Origin: Asterochloris sp. CNOR1 | Taxonomy: Eukaryota > Chlorophyta > Trebouxiophyceae > Trebouxiales > Trebouxiaceae | Reading direction: 5' to 3' | Assembly: GCA_963969365.1 (NCBI GenBank) | Contig: OZ017761.1 | Coordinates: forward strand, 992,001 to 1,056,000 | DNA: 64,000 nt | Shown: positions 23,483-34,856 of the stretch, in pieces | How the letters are laid out: every line of letters begins with the position of its first letter | Position numbering within the stretch: the first letter of the stretch is position 1 | Position numbers and translations under genes: made by a program | Notes under the pieces: model-generated | Seen by the model: only the letters and a program-made list of their open reading frames with translations | Told to the model about the DNA's origin: nothing | Database searches by the model: none

Positions 23483-26344
23483 GTCCCTGGCAGATGAATT
23501 CACCTTCCTGTGCCTGGAGATGGCCTGGGGCAGGCTGCTGGCATTTGTGACCTGCTCATACATCTTGGTCGCGCTGCTCTTCGCAGTTCTATTCTGGCTC
23601 CTCATTGTGAGTTCACCTTGTGCTCCCACCGGTGCACCTGCTGCCTGGCAGCTTCAGGCTTGGATATGGCAAGCATAGTGGCAGGTGTGGGCCCCTACAC
23701 GCAGCTCTCCTCTGACCGGTCCCCCAATTTGCTGCATCAAAGTCTCAGGACGCAGTGAAGCCTGAGTCAGGTGGCAAGTGTGTGCAACAGGCAATGCAGC
23801 ATGCTGTCTTCAATGACCAGCTTGCTCCATCATCTGCGACCGCAGTATTTGCACCTCCCTGCAAGGCCCTCAGACGTTTGCAAGTGCTGTCTAACTTGCA
23901 GACCAGAACCCTCCTCTGCTGCAGGTTCTGTCCCCTTCAGATACCCACCTGTTTGGGGACATCCCGCCTGGCATGGGCCTGCCAGAAGCCTGCTGGTGGT
24001 TCAGCGTGCACAATTGCACCACCATCGGGTTTGCTGAGTTGGTGAGCAGCGCGTCAGTCACCCTGCAACTTAGCTGCCCTGCTGCACCCTGTCGGGCTTT
24101 GCTGAGCCAGTGAAGCAGTCTGTGAGGGTGCAAGCTGAGCAGCCGCCTACTTGCAGAGGACTCGGCTGTCTGCGCAAATGAGGCAGTGAATGGGACTGTG
24201 ATGCTGCACCATCACTTGCCCTCCTAAGCTGAGGAGGCATTGCTGTGCGCTTCAGCGTGCAGAACTGCACCACTGTCTGGACTGCTACGCTGCCTGCTGC
24301 AGCATTGCACGATGCAGGGTGAGGCCCTGCAGGGATTGGTTGGCTTCCTGTTGGGAGGGCCTGTTGTGTTGGTGGCAGTCCCCATTGGAAGGCAGCACGG
24401 CCACATCAGGAGGCTGTCACTGGTTATGCTTGGCTTGGCGCCAGCATGGCAAGTCTGCCTTCTTGCATGTTGGCCTGTCTGCCCTTCCAGCATTCACATT
24501 GAGCCTTGCCATGCTGTGCTGCAGGTGCCAGGCAGCACGAGGGCCAACTTGCTGGCGACCACAGAGCACTTTGTGGGCATCCTGATGAGCAGCGTGCTGC
24601 TGGGCATTGTGGTGACTAAGGCCAGCCTGCCTTCTGCCAACCTGGTGTTCTCCAGCAGGGTGCTCTTCACCACACGGTGAGAGCCCTGGGCAGCTGCCAG
24701 CAGAGTGCCTGCATGCTGCACCACCGCTGTGCGGGGATATGGATGTCAAGGGGTGTGACTGCCTCTGTGCTCTGCACATCAGGCCTCGGCAAGGCTCCTC
24801 ATAGCAACTTGGCCAGAGCCGTACTTGCTGCTGCCTGACACAACAGTCATGTGCCTCTCCTGCCCAGTTGCTTCGCTCCAGAACATCCTCTGAAGTCTTG
24901 ATGCTTTGCTTGCAGGGCTGGACAGGGCCCCTCTAGGCTTTTCTGCTAAAGCTTGGGTGCCTGCCTACAGGAATAGCGTGCCCCATGTGCTTCTTAGAGT
25001 AGGCAACATAAGGGGCAATTTCCTGATGAACCCCGAGATCAGGCTGTCCTACATGCAGCGTCTGGTCACCTCTGAGGGTGAAGTGGGCTTCAAGGTAACA
25101 CTGTGGGGAATGAACGCACTCTGCCTCTGTACGTTCCTGCCATTTCCCAATGAGGTGCTGGCCTCTGCTGACTCCAGCAGGGCTGCCTTTTCCTACTCAG
25201 CCCTGCCCTGCCGCGTGGCAGCACAACTTGAAGGCGGCTGGCACTTGTCTGCACAGGCTACCATGCGGTGGCAGACATCGCTGCCATGTCAGCTTTATCT
25301 TCATCCCCATGTGTGTGGCCGCACTGACCACAGGTCCTGACAACAGGGCATGTACATTTCCTCCTGCAGGGGCAGCGCATGTCCTACGATGACCCCCCCA
25401 GCATGGCTCCATGCGTCAACATCGCCCATGAGATCACCGAGACCAGCCCCTTGTGGGGCAAGAGCGCAGCAGAGATCGAGCTGGAGGAAGGCGCCATCAT
25501 TGTCTCGATTGCCGCAGTTGATGACGTCTCCCTGCAGGCGAGTGGCTCGTGCATAAAGCTTAGACGCCTTGCTGGCTGCATGCTTTGGCGGGAGTGTGTG
25601 GCCTGAAGGTGCTCCCATGGGTGGCACGGACAGTGGTGAGTGCTGGCATGAGTAGCCTTGCTGCTGCCAAGCATGACGCTGGGCATGTGACTGATGATGT
25701 CAAGGAATGAGGTATGGTTGACAGAACCATCCATGTATCCTGAACCTGCCTGAACTGGAGAGACCCTGTTTGAATCTGTATTAGACGACAACCAAAGCAC
25801 TAAGATCAGAGATGCCTCATGCCCCAATGACATTGCCGGTTTTGCTTATAGCAGGGGTTTGCTGACCTGACAGCTGTGTCATGCTGCTGTAGACGGTGTA
25901 CGCACGAGCCATCTACAGGGCAGAGGACTTTCGATGGAACCACAGGCAAGCTCAATCCTGCAGCCCAGGCAGGCATCTCTGCACTTGCTGTGTGTCCTGA
26001 AGCACACAGCTTGCTGCAAATATCATAGCCAGGGATGCTGTGAGACTGCAAGCTGTGCCCTGCTATCCTGTTGCACCCTGATCCCTGCAGCCTGCCGACT
26101 TTGATGCTGGGCATGGGGCAGCGGTGGCACCTGCAAAGGCTGCTGATGAGTTACCATGTTGACCCTGAAACAGCTGCACAGGTTTGCCGATGTGCTCGTG
26201 AGGCGCAACCAACGGCAGTGGGTGGATTTCACAAAGTTTGATGAGACGGTGCCCCTAGGGGAGCATGTGTACATTGATCAGCAGGAACTGTCACAGAGGC
26301 TGGCGCAGCACACCATAAGTGAGCGACAATTGCTTGCACGTTGA
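23483..26344 (+). CDS. Inward-rectifier (Kir-like) potassium channel, 5' exon(s) unresolved
   Basis: Exons 23483-23606, 23925-24041, 24525-24676, 24971-25094, 25370-25537, 25893-25945, 26182-26344, phases consistent. In order: outer helix (LLAFVTCSYILVALLFAVLF), pore helix and filter (WWFSVHNCTTIGFAEL), inner helix (HFVGILMSSVLLGIVVTKAS, then RVLFT), and the cytoplasmic Kir domain: LLRVGNIRGNFLMNPEIRL, ETSPLWGKSAAEIELEEGAI, VDDVSLQ|TVYARAIYRAEDF, VDFTKFDETVP. The IRGN, TSPL, and VDFxKFDET signatures are diagnostic of Kir channels. The filter reads T-I-G-F-A where Kir channels have T-I-G-Y/F-G. Two consecutive introns (after 25537 and 25945) have GC donors. A TGTAA signal lies 14 bases after the stop, supporting this 3' end. 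Likely a plasma- or endo-membrane K+ channel; land plants lack classical Kir channels. Confidence 0.85.
23990..24295 (+). repeat. Kir pore-exon echoes in the following intron
   Basis: The pore exon end TGCACAATTGCACCACCATC plus GGGTTTGCTGAGTTGGTGAGC (about 24007-24047) is echoed at about 24072-24115 (CTGCACCCTGTCGGGCTTTG, CTGAGCCAGTGA) and again at 24250-24295 (TTCAGCGTGCAGAACTGCAC, CACTGTCTGGACTGCT). Copies are decayed but collinear with the exon. Confidence 0.6.
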
Positions 26345-26357
26345 TTCTTTGCCGGCA

Positions 26358-26362
26358 TGTAA
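26358..26362 (+). terminator. TGTAA polyadenylation signal of the Kir gene
   Basis: TGTAA 14 bases after the TGA at 26342-26344, the chlorophyte consensus. It supports ending the channel here rather than splicing on from a GT inside the last exon. Confidence 0.5.
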
Positions 26363-26968
26363 CATCACCTGGCATGCTGCTGGCAATCAGGGCAGCCTCA
26401 GCGGGGCAGGCAGCGCTGCAGCTCATGGTGCTCTGTGGTGCCTTGCACGCTGTCCACTGCACTGTGTTGGCCACTCTGCTGATGGCTGCTGCGGGCCCTC
26501 CTGGTCAGCCAAGTGCGTCTGGCACTTGGGTTTAGTGTGCCTGCCATGCCATCTGTAATGCTGGTGTTAGCCTCTGCGTTGCAGCCTCTGCATTGATTGG
26601 GCATAGCTGGTCCTGGTTCAGAGAGGGTATGCAGGCCTGGCTGCATTACTGCTGATGGTCAGTGCAGCCCTCTGAGGCGGCAAAGCGAACAGCAGCCTCT
26701 GACACCAAATTGCCTGCCACTCTGCCGCTGATGACTAGTGCAGCTCCCAGAATTGACTAGATGCCGAGACGCTGTGCTGGTGTAGGCAGGACAATCAAAG
26801 AGGGGAGCGCCCGTCTCCATCGTCAATGGGCCACATTCAGGAAGCCAGCAGACCAAGGCAGCCACACATCTGCAGGAGCTTCCCTGCTTGAAGCACTGGA
26901 CGCGCGTAGCAGGTGACCTTGGGCGCTCATGGCAGTCACAAGTAGTGCATCCTGCTGGGTTCTGCAGG

Positions 26969-27418
26969 GGCAGCGCTGCCAACTGGATCAGGCTTGGAAC
27001 AGATTCCTGCCCATCCCAAGGCGGATTGCAGCCAGCTTGCAAAGCTATCAGCAGCCATTGCAAGTTCAGCTGTCTCCATTGAATTGCTGCAGGCAAAAGG
27101 CAAGTACCCGACAGCAGCGCACAGACGCATCTCGTGGCACTGAGTCTTCAGCTGTCGTTCTGTTGCTTCTGCAGGCAGCAGGGGAGTGGCAGCAGCACAC
27201 CAGAAGCCCCTCTGCTCCCACATCAGGCAAACCAGTGCTCTGCCGCTGGCGCTCAGCTGGACGATTCAGTTGCTGCGCTTTCCCCTCAGCAGCCGGCAAC
27301 ACAGGAAGCAGCAGCCACAGGCGCCACCTCTCTGCGTACTGGTGGCAGCGATGGGACCAATGTGGAAGAGTTTGTGTTTGCTGCTGGGAGCTTGCGACAC
27401 AGAGGGCAGCCACCCTGA
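26969..27418 (+). other. Candidate exons of unknown gene
   Basis: Two splice-flanked segments, about 26969-27098 (acceptor TCTGCAG, ending AAAAG|GCAAGT) and 27175-27418 (Ser/Ala/Gln-rich frame with SSTPEAPLLPHQANQ, ending at a stop). They could be a separate small gene or extra 3' exons of the Kir channel, but phases do not join cleanly and no motif is recognised. Confidence 0.25.
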
Positions 27419-28730
27419 GTTACCTCTCGCAGTCTGGACAGCAGCCACGTCCAGGCCAGCTCTTGGGAACTCATGCCCCCTGCCGTCAGCTTGAGGCAGC
27501 GTCCCCTCTGTGGTCAAGAGCAGCAACCACGTCAAAGAAGGCATGGGCTTGGAGGCCGCTCCTGGTGATTCCCGCCAGTGCAGGCTGCCACCCTGAGCGC
27601 TGGGTCAAATCCACAACTACCTCAACACAGGCTCAAGCTGTGGGGCCAGTGCTGTGAGCCTGGGGAAGTGGAGGCAGCTCATCTCAACACATGCTATGCA
27701 GCACAGACTGACTGGCAGGATCGAGGCAGGGCAGGATCAAGGCAGGGCAGGCAGCCAACCCAAGCCGCGCACGCTCCATCTCAGAGTCAGCAAAGCCTGG
27801 CCGCTGACGGGAGCTGAGCTCGCAAAATACAGGCACCCTGAGTTGTTCGTGGCGCAGCACCACAGCCTGGCTGATGGTGAGCTTATGTGGTGATGATAAC
27901 AGCGCCGGCAGCACTTGGCGCCATGTTTCACAGACTGGCAGAACCACAGCCTGGCCTGCAGAACCATCTGGTGACTCGGTTTCAGACTGCATAGCCACCA
28001 TCTCGCTTCGATTATGTGGCAGCACAGCCCGGCCTGTGAGAAGTCCAGAAGAGCCAGCTGCTGTGGTCTTGCAGCAGGCCCCCCAGCAGTGCTTGAGAGA
28101 ACAGCACCGCCAGATTGTTCAGCCCATTGGCCGCAATCTGCATTTGATGTAGGGTATAGAATGGCATGTTACAACAGCACGCAGTGGACGTGACTGCTAC
28201 CTTCGGCCTGCTGTTGTTTGCATTGCTACTCTGAAGGCTTGCCGCACAATATTCAATTTGTGAGGTGGCCAAATGGCTTACCAACCTGCCATGCACTGTG
28301 CTGCCTTCCAATTTGGTCATGAGCAGATCAAGCATGCAGACAGGCCCTTGAAAATGTAGCATGAATTATCAAATTCACTGGGAGATCTTTACATTTCATG
28401 ACCAGAAAGCTCTCTGAATTGCCGCATTGTTCGATTGTACATTTAAGCAGCGCAGCGATGATCTGATTCATGAGTCTATCATCTGTTCAGAAGAAAATAT
28501 ATTGCGCTCCCGCTGGTCGTTGCCTGCGCTCATTGCTCCTAGCTGAACAGCCCTCTGCTTGCGCCTTTGCCCTGCCGCCTCCTGCATCGCTGCTGGCGTC
28601 CTCTGTTGAGGTCTGAGCTTGCCTGGTAAAGCCCGGCTGCTGCTGCACAAGGCAGCATTCAAGGGCCACCGTACGTGCAGTGGGCAGCAGCATTGCCTTC
28701 ATCTGAGCTATATATGTGAATGCCTGCAGG
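27419..28730. other. Region with no supported gene
   Basis: Short, mutually overlapping open frames on both strands, no family motif and no convincing exon chain. Contains intron-like CAGCAACCACGTC / CAGCCACGTCCAGG repeats near 27440-27530. Confidence 0.3.
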
Positions 28731-29850
28731 CCTCCTCTGCACTTGAGGGTCTCCATGTTGCTCATTGGCACAACCTTCCGGACTCTGCTGGTGCTGATGC
28801 TCCTCAGTGCCCAACTTTTCAAGAAGGCTGGTCAGTCACGCTAACTTTGCTTGTACATATTGCTGCTGCTGCTCCTTCTCAATGCCTGCCTCACCCTCAT
28901 TTGACCAAGTTCTGTGTGCTGTGCAGCCAGGTCTAGCCAGGCACACTATAAGCATGTGAAGACCACCCTGGTGAGCTGAGCACATACAAGTATGCTATGG
29001 CATCTCCCTGCTGCAGGCTGTGCTAGGCTCCACCACTTCTGCGTTTGAACTGACAAGTAACAAGTGCACGCCAGCCTGACTCAGTGGCAGGCAGCCTTGG
29101 ATTGCACCTGCCCTGCAGGCTGAGATGCCTGCCACAGTCATGGCCACCATTGAGGCTGTGGCATCCTTCCTGTTCTACCCTCTGGCCGTATGTGCACAGC
29201 TATACCGCGTGACAGGTGGGCAGCAGGCGTTACCTGGGTGCCCTGCTCCTTTGTACATAGAAGTGTCCTCGGCTTGGGTTCTCTGAGAAATGTGATGTTT
29301 AGAGTGCCATATCACTCTTTTCTGGACAGCGATGTTGCCTCCACTGCTCGCACCCGACCAGGTCACCCTTCTCTGCACCCAGGCGTTGTTCCTTGCTCAC
29401 ATTCAAGGCCATCTGGGCCCTGCGCTTCAAGCACTGCCTGCTGTCCCAGTTGCTGCCAAGGGAGCACATAGATGCGTTTGATCATGGATCTGTGCACCAG
29501 GAACAGCACTCAGGAGTGCAGGTCCGCTGGACTGCATCCAGCCTGCCTTATACTGACAGACGGTATGTCACTGCTGACATTCCCATTGTGTTCCCCACTG
29601 CAGTCGCCTGGCTTGCCTTCTGGCGTGACATGACTGTCTGCACCGTGCTCATGGGCTACTGGGTCATGGGTGCGCTGTGGGCATGCGTCAGCCTCACCTG
29701 CGTATGGCTGCACAGAGGCATGCCTTTTCTCCTGGTTGGCAGCCTTGTGCGGCTTGCCCTGCTGCTGGTTGCTGGCCTGATGTTCCTGCCGGCCAGAATG
29801 CGTTGCTGCTTCTGCCAATGGCCAGCATCTGCAGGCGCTCCGCTTATGCA
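28731..29850 (+). other. Candidate exons of a multi-pass membrane protein
   Basis: Splice-flanked hydrophobic segments on +: about 28731-28830 (RVSMLLIGTTFRTLLVLMLL), 29119-29190 (MATIEAVASFLFYPLA), 29382-29520 (TFKAIWALRFKHCLLSQLLP) and 29604-29830 (TVCTVLMGYWVMGALWACVS, then LLVGSLVRLALLLVAGLMFL). Each is open only in the quoted frame or best in it. They look like transmembrane helices of one protein, but I recognise no family and cannot fix start, phases or end. A link to the downstream membrane protein at 33.8 kb is possible but unproven. Confidence 0.3.
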
Positions 29851-30369
29851 TCACAGCCTGCCTTGCTGGTGAACAGCAGCTTGGCCTGCTGCTGTCCGAT
29901 TGCTCGGTGTCTCTGGCTGCAGCGAGCATCATCTTGGCACCTGGCGAGCTGTCATCGCGACCTGCTACTTCGCTGCCGGTATGCAGCTCATGCGTCACGG
30001 CTGTATTTCACGTTGAGATGGCGTGCTGCTGTTATCGCCGTCTGCAAATGCCTGGAGACGACCCTTGCCATACTGTGCTTTTCTCTGTGCTCTTCTCTGC
30101 AACAAGCAGTAAGGCTCGTGCATCAATGCGTATCACTCCCGCACAGGTGCGCCTCTGCCATGCTTAGGTTGTTCGATAAAAACATCTGGCAGTACCCTGC
30201 TCTTTGACAAGGAGTTCATCTCCCACTCTTCAAGGGCCATCCATCCCCTTCTTGGTGCAGCATCATCACCCTGACCCAAGCCATCCCTGATGGCCCCTGT
30301 ATCTCCTGTGCTGCATTGCCACCCTTTGCAGACAGCCTGTCAGTCCCCTGTGCTGCTGTGTCAGCCCAT

Positions 30370-32312
30370 CATTGACAGCCCATCGCCTCCCCGTGCTGCA
30401 GCGGTGCTGGCCTCCCTCTGCAACTCCCATGCCAAGGCCAACACCATGTGGCTTTACATCAAGACCAGAAGCAGCAGTCAAGGCATCCGCATCTGCACCC
30501 TGGTCATGAAAAAGGGGGCTGCTCATGTAGACCGCCACTCTGAGGAGCCCATCATGAAGGCCCTCCGGCACATCTATGACTTCACTGCCCGTGAGTCCAT
30601 CCACTGCATCGCCAGAAGTCTTTGCACCCTGAGGTGCTACGCTGGGCTGTTCGTGCATCTGGGGTGTGCTTGCATGCAGACTGCATCAGATCTGCAACAA
30701 TAACTGCACTAGATTCCTGAAAAGTCAGAGGCTGCTGTCCTCCTCTCATTCACCCAGGTGACAGCTTTGCAGCCCATGCCAGCTCTGTCAGTCAGACTTC
30801 TTTGCCAGCAAGGTCAAGGGAGTGCCCTAGGGGAGTTGAGCCGTATCTGTGGCGCCTCTTGTCAGGCCGCACCTGCATGCAGCCTTGTCCAGCAGTCATG
30901 CACCACATGCAGTTGCTTTGTCTCAAGCGGGGAAAGGTGCGGGATTCGAGCTCCTGCATGCTTAAGTCATGCCACTGCCGACTGCTGCTGTCCTGCAGCG
31001 AGCTGTAGTTCTGCCACCAACCTGCTGCACCTCGCGTGGACCCCTCCTGTTTCAGCTTACTCTTGATTGCTGCAGTGCGCCTTGAAACCTTGCTGCTGTG
31101 TTCTGACTCTGACAATCCGCTTCAAAATGCTGCAGCCCCCCACAGCTCTGATCCTCATTAATCCTACTGCTGCGATGCAAATTGACGTCTTCTGCTGCAA
31201 GCCTGGCCTCATACCTTATGCTTGTGACTGCTGCAGCTGTCATCAACGCCAGGATTCTGAAGAAGCATGGCTGGACCATGCCTGCATCCCAAACTATAAG
31301 TGAGACCTGACGACTGCGTGCTGACCTGGGCTCTTGCTGTACCTGCACTGCACCAAGGCATGCTTGGGCCAACCTGTCATGCATTCCTGGTGCAGCAGCA
31401 GGGGCCAAGTCACAGGCAGTCTTTGCACTCAATGCAACATCTCAACTCTGTCCAGCACACACCTGGTCTGTGTCCTGCGCACTCACCCATCCCTCTTAAC
31501 CGCTGAGGGAAAGAAAGCACCAAATCATCATCAAAAGCTTCATGTCAGCTTGCAGTAATCCCACTTGGGCCTGCTCTGTGCCCAAGCCCCCTTATGCTGC
31601 GCCTGCAGGCAAGCAAGTGGATGCGAACCAGGTCACGCAGGTCACACAGCCGGCCAGGGCAGTGGAGCTGGCAGGCAGCTGAGAAGACTTCGTCAAGTCC
31701 TGCGGCGGCGTCAACTCCACAAAGGTGGGTGGCTATGCCTGAAGTGGTGCCTGCTCTGGGACCGGGCTCGGTGCTGCTTGCCAGCCTGCAGACCGCACCT
31801 GCATGTGCTGCAGGACGGCCTGCAAAGCTGCATCAAGCACACGGCTTGGAACAATCAGGCCATTGCAGTGTTGGCATCGACACCCAGCAAAGGTCTTGGG
31901 ACTGCCTGTTTGCTGCTGGAAGAAGCTTGCCTTACTGGCAGCAAGTCACCGAGGATGTCTCTCTCACCTGTACCTGACGCGACAGAAGGCATCTGCAGCA
32001 GAGACCACAGTGGCAGCGCACCACTTCAGCACAAAGAGAGTTGCTCTGTGATCATCCATCATCGTGTGCTGCAGTTCTGTGCGTGGAAGGACGCAGTCCT
32101 GCAGCACCCAGAGCAGTGCCTGCAGACCCACTGCAGCACCAGCACGGGCAATTCCCGCCCCTATGCAGCTCTGGCGCCTGAGGCCCTGGAGAGGATTGCA
32201 GCCAGGATTAAGGCAGTGCAGCCCGTGCGCCCCAGCTCTGCAGACTTGGAGAACTGGCAGGACATGGCCTTGGTCTTGCAGAACAGCATCAAAAACTTCT
32301 TCACAGAGCAGG
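30370..32312 (+). other. Further candidate exons, unknown protein
   Basis: Possible exons on +: about 30370-30591 (NTMWLYIKTRSSSQGI and EEPIMKALRHIYDFTAR) joining in frame to 30758 onward (DSFAAHASSVSQTSLPARS); about 31200-31301 (ASYLMLVTAAAVINARILKK, a helix with a basic end); about 31593-31720 (KQVDANQVTQVTQPARAVEL); about 32130-32312 (ALAPEALERIAARIKAVQP, NWQDMALVLQNSIKNFFTEQ followed by GTGAGG). They show clean CTGCAG acceptors and GT donors but no family that I can name; whether they belong to one gene is unknown. Confidence 0.3.
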
Positions 32313-33772
32313 TGAGGCAGGGAGCCCTCGTGGAACCTCGTCTGCTGACTGGTTGAGCTGGGCTGCCCAGTACAGAGCACCTGTCGGCTTCAGCATGGGG
32401 TCGTTTTGAACTGTCTGAGCCTGATGGCATGACATAAAGGCTGGTTGGGCAAAATCCCTGAGCAGGTCAGGCAGAGGCCCCTTCACGTGGCAGTGAGGGC
32501 TTACGCAGCTGGCTCTGCATGCCGTTGGCAGAACAGCAAGTGCATCTACACTGTAGCACAGATGAGGTGGGCAGACTAGGCAGCCGGGGTGCCTGGATGA
32601 AACAACCATCTGCTGCTGCGTAAGGGATTCTGGCGCTGCAAAGCTGTCTTGACAATGATTTGAAGCAAAATCATGCCCTGGTCAGCCAGCAGGAGGGCAG
32701 GTGAACTGCAGGACACAGAGCTTGCTGGGCAGTGGGGGTGCAGTCTACCCAGACAAGGCTTGATTTAGCTGCAGGATGGAGAGCAGAACCCCCCCTGCCC
32801 GTAGACGCTGCGAACCTCAACAGCATTTCAGCTGCCCCTGTTAGCATCAGGGCCTCCTAGATGCTTCAGCTGCCCAGGTGAGCAGGCTGGCAGCTGTCCT
32901 GTCACTGCCAATGTTTGCTTGCTGATCCTAATGTGTTCAGCTGTGGTTTGCAATTGCCCAGACTCTGACAGCCATTGAACTACTGTGCCCCTGCTGCAGG
33001 GCCTCTCTGGGCAGCACTGCTGAGAGCCACAAGATGGCACATGCCTGCAGCTGGCAAAGCGGGGCGTCTGGGTGCACAGCAATGTGTCCAGGTTGCCCTG
33101 CTTGACCACCAGGCAAAGAGACCTGTAGCCGGCTGGGACTTGGTCCCCCAGTTGGCATGTCTACCTGCGCAATGTGAGTCATACCAGTGAAGAACAGCCC
33201 TGGCCCTGGAGCAGTATAAACAGAGGCAGGACAATCTGCCACAGACAAGTCAGCTTCTGCTTTGCTTCACCAAGAGTCGTTGCTGTCCTGACAGCACCCC
33301 AAAAGCCATGCATTTGCTGGATGAAATGAAAACAGGACTGCACATGCCATGGGCAGGCATGCTGGAACGGCACACCACAAGCAAAAACCCTGAGCAGCAG
33401 CTAGTCGGGCATGAGACGTTAGGGGCAGCTCGCTGCAGAAGGCCGTCATCCACGGGACCGGTGGACTGTGGCAGTTGAACGGTGGTTGCACAGAAGATGG
33501 GGTTCAAGGGAGAGCTCGAGCGTGACATGCTGACGGCACATCCTGGATCCCAGACCCCCCAGGGCATCAAGAACAGCCTGCGCAGGATATGCCATGCTTC
33601 TGGGACATGTCAGCCAGCACAGGCACCTGCAACCCTCCACTGCTCAAGCTGGGCGTGCTCAACAGCGTCACGTGGCAGCTTGCTGTGCAGAGCAGCCATC
33701 AGGTATGTAGATCAGGTCCATCAATGCTTTATAGCCTGCACACATATGTCACCAGGCCCTTGCTGCCTGCAG
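32313..33772. other. Region without a confidently supported gene
   Basis: No motif-bearing frame. A + frame at about 33500-33702 ending GCCATCAG|GTATGT could be the first coding exon of the downstream membrane protein, since its phase can join, but codon content is unconvincing. Confidence 0.25.
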
Positions 33773-34644
33773 GTGCCTTCAATGGGTGACCGCTCTGGTG
33801 GCCCTTGCCAGCCTGGCCAGCGTGACACACTGGCGCTATGTGGCCACACATGTCGTCCTTTTTGGTGTGGCACTTTTTGTCACAGCCATCTCCCTGGTAA
33901 GTGATACAACTCTCTGGAACTGGTTGTGCCCCCCTGGAGACCCAGCATTGCACTCAGATGCTGCCCAGAAACCCAGCAGTGTGCCAGCAGAAGCCCTGCA
34001 AATGCTCGTTTCTTGCAGGCTTTCATGCTGTGTGAGGTGGCACGGGCCATCAGGGCATCAACAGCCAGCTACGGCCCAGAGGGCAGGGAACAGTCCTTGC
34101 CAGGACACATCCTGTTGTCTCTGAACTCAGCTTATGATGTGGTGGCGTTTGTCGCATGCTGCGGTGAGCTGAAGGCCAGAAGAGGTTGCAGTCGAGTGAC
34201 AAGCACATGGCAGGAAAGCTGGCAACAGTCAGTTGCCCCCGTACTGATCACCTGCGGGAGTCTGCATGACATCAATTTGCTTGGCACAACCACCATGAAG
34301 CGTCAGCATGTTGCTGTACCAGTCATTGCCAATGGTGCAGGGGCCATTGGAGGCGCCGCTGCCAGGTCCTCTCTGACCTGTGGCATCGCAGACAGCTCCC
34401 GTGAGTGTGTCATGCCAGACGTGGCCATCTTGGCGATGGCAGGGGCTGCTGCCTTCCTGATCATCACGCTGAGTCAAGATGTGCACGGTGAGCCAAAATG
34501 GACACAAGCACAAGAGACTGAGCACCACCTTTGCACATTACCCATGCTCAACATGTCTGCCGGTCCACAGGCATGTACAAGCTGCGACTAGGGTACAGCT
34601 GGGCCGGGCAGCTGACCACCAGGACAGCTCCACAAGGAGTGTAA
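33773..34644 (+). CDS. Small multi-pass membrane protein, 5' exon unresolved
   Basis: Four exons with matching phases: 33773-33896, 34019-34163, 34419-34487, 34571-34644 (stop TAA). Helices: WVTALVALASLASVT, YVATHVVLFGVALFVTAISL running into AFMLCEVARAIRA, then LLSLNSAYDVVAFVACC, then VAILAMAGAAAFLIITL followed by a short tail MYKLRLGYSWAG. The four-helix layout and an Arg after the second helix recall MARVEL/CASP-like proteins, but this is topology only and no signature was matched. The upstream exon, needed because the first exon begins in mid-codon, was not found with confidence. It is convergent with CutC, 212 bases from stop to stop. Confidence 0.6.
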
Positions 34645-34856
34645 GGCAGCCTGACACCAGAGACATATCTCAAAGCAATGTTGAGCAGGCATTCAGAACA
34701 GGCAGCTGGTGCAGCGTCATGGAATGCAGCACTGCAGCTTTTCCAGTTGTTTAAGCCAGATGTGCAGCCCAAATGAGGTGTACTTCCCACATTGACCAAC
34801 AGACTTCAGACCAACAGAGTTTAGAAATGTCTTGATTTTGTGTGTAACTGTGGTGT

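Noticed and set aside
27134-27418. Ser/Gln-rich frame as a confident C-terminal Kir exon
   Set aside because: Phases do not join to the Kir exon at 26182, and a poly(A) signal follows the Kir stop directly.
34834-34856. TGTAA-like sequence just past the CutC stop
   Set aside because: GTGTAAC is on the + strand, whereas CutC needs TGTAA on the minus strand.
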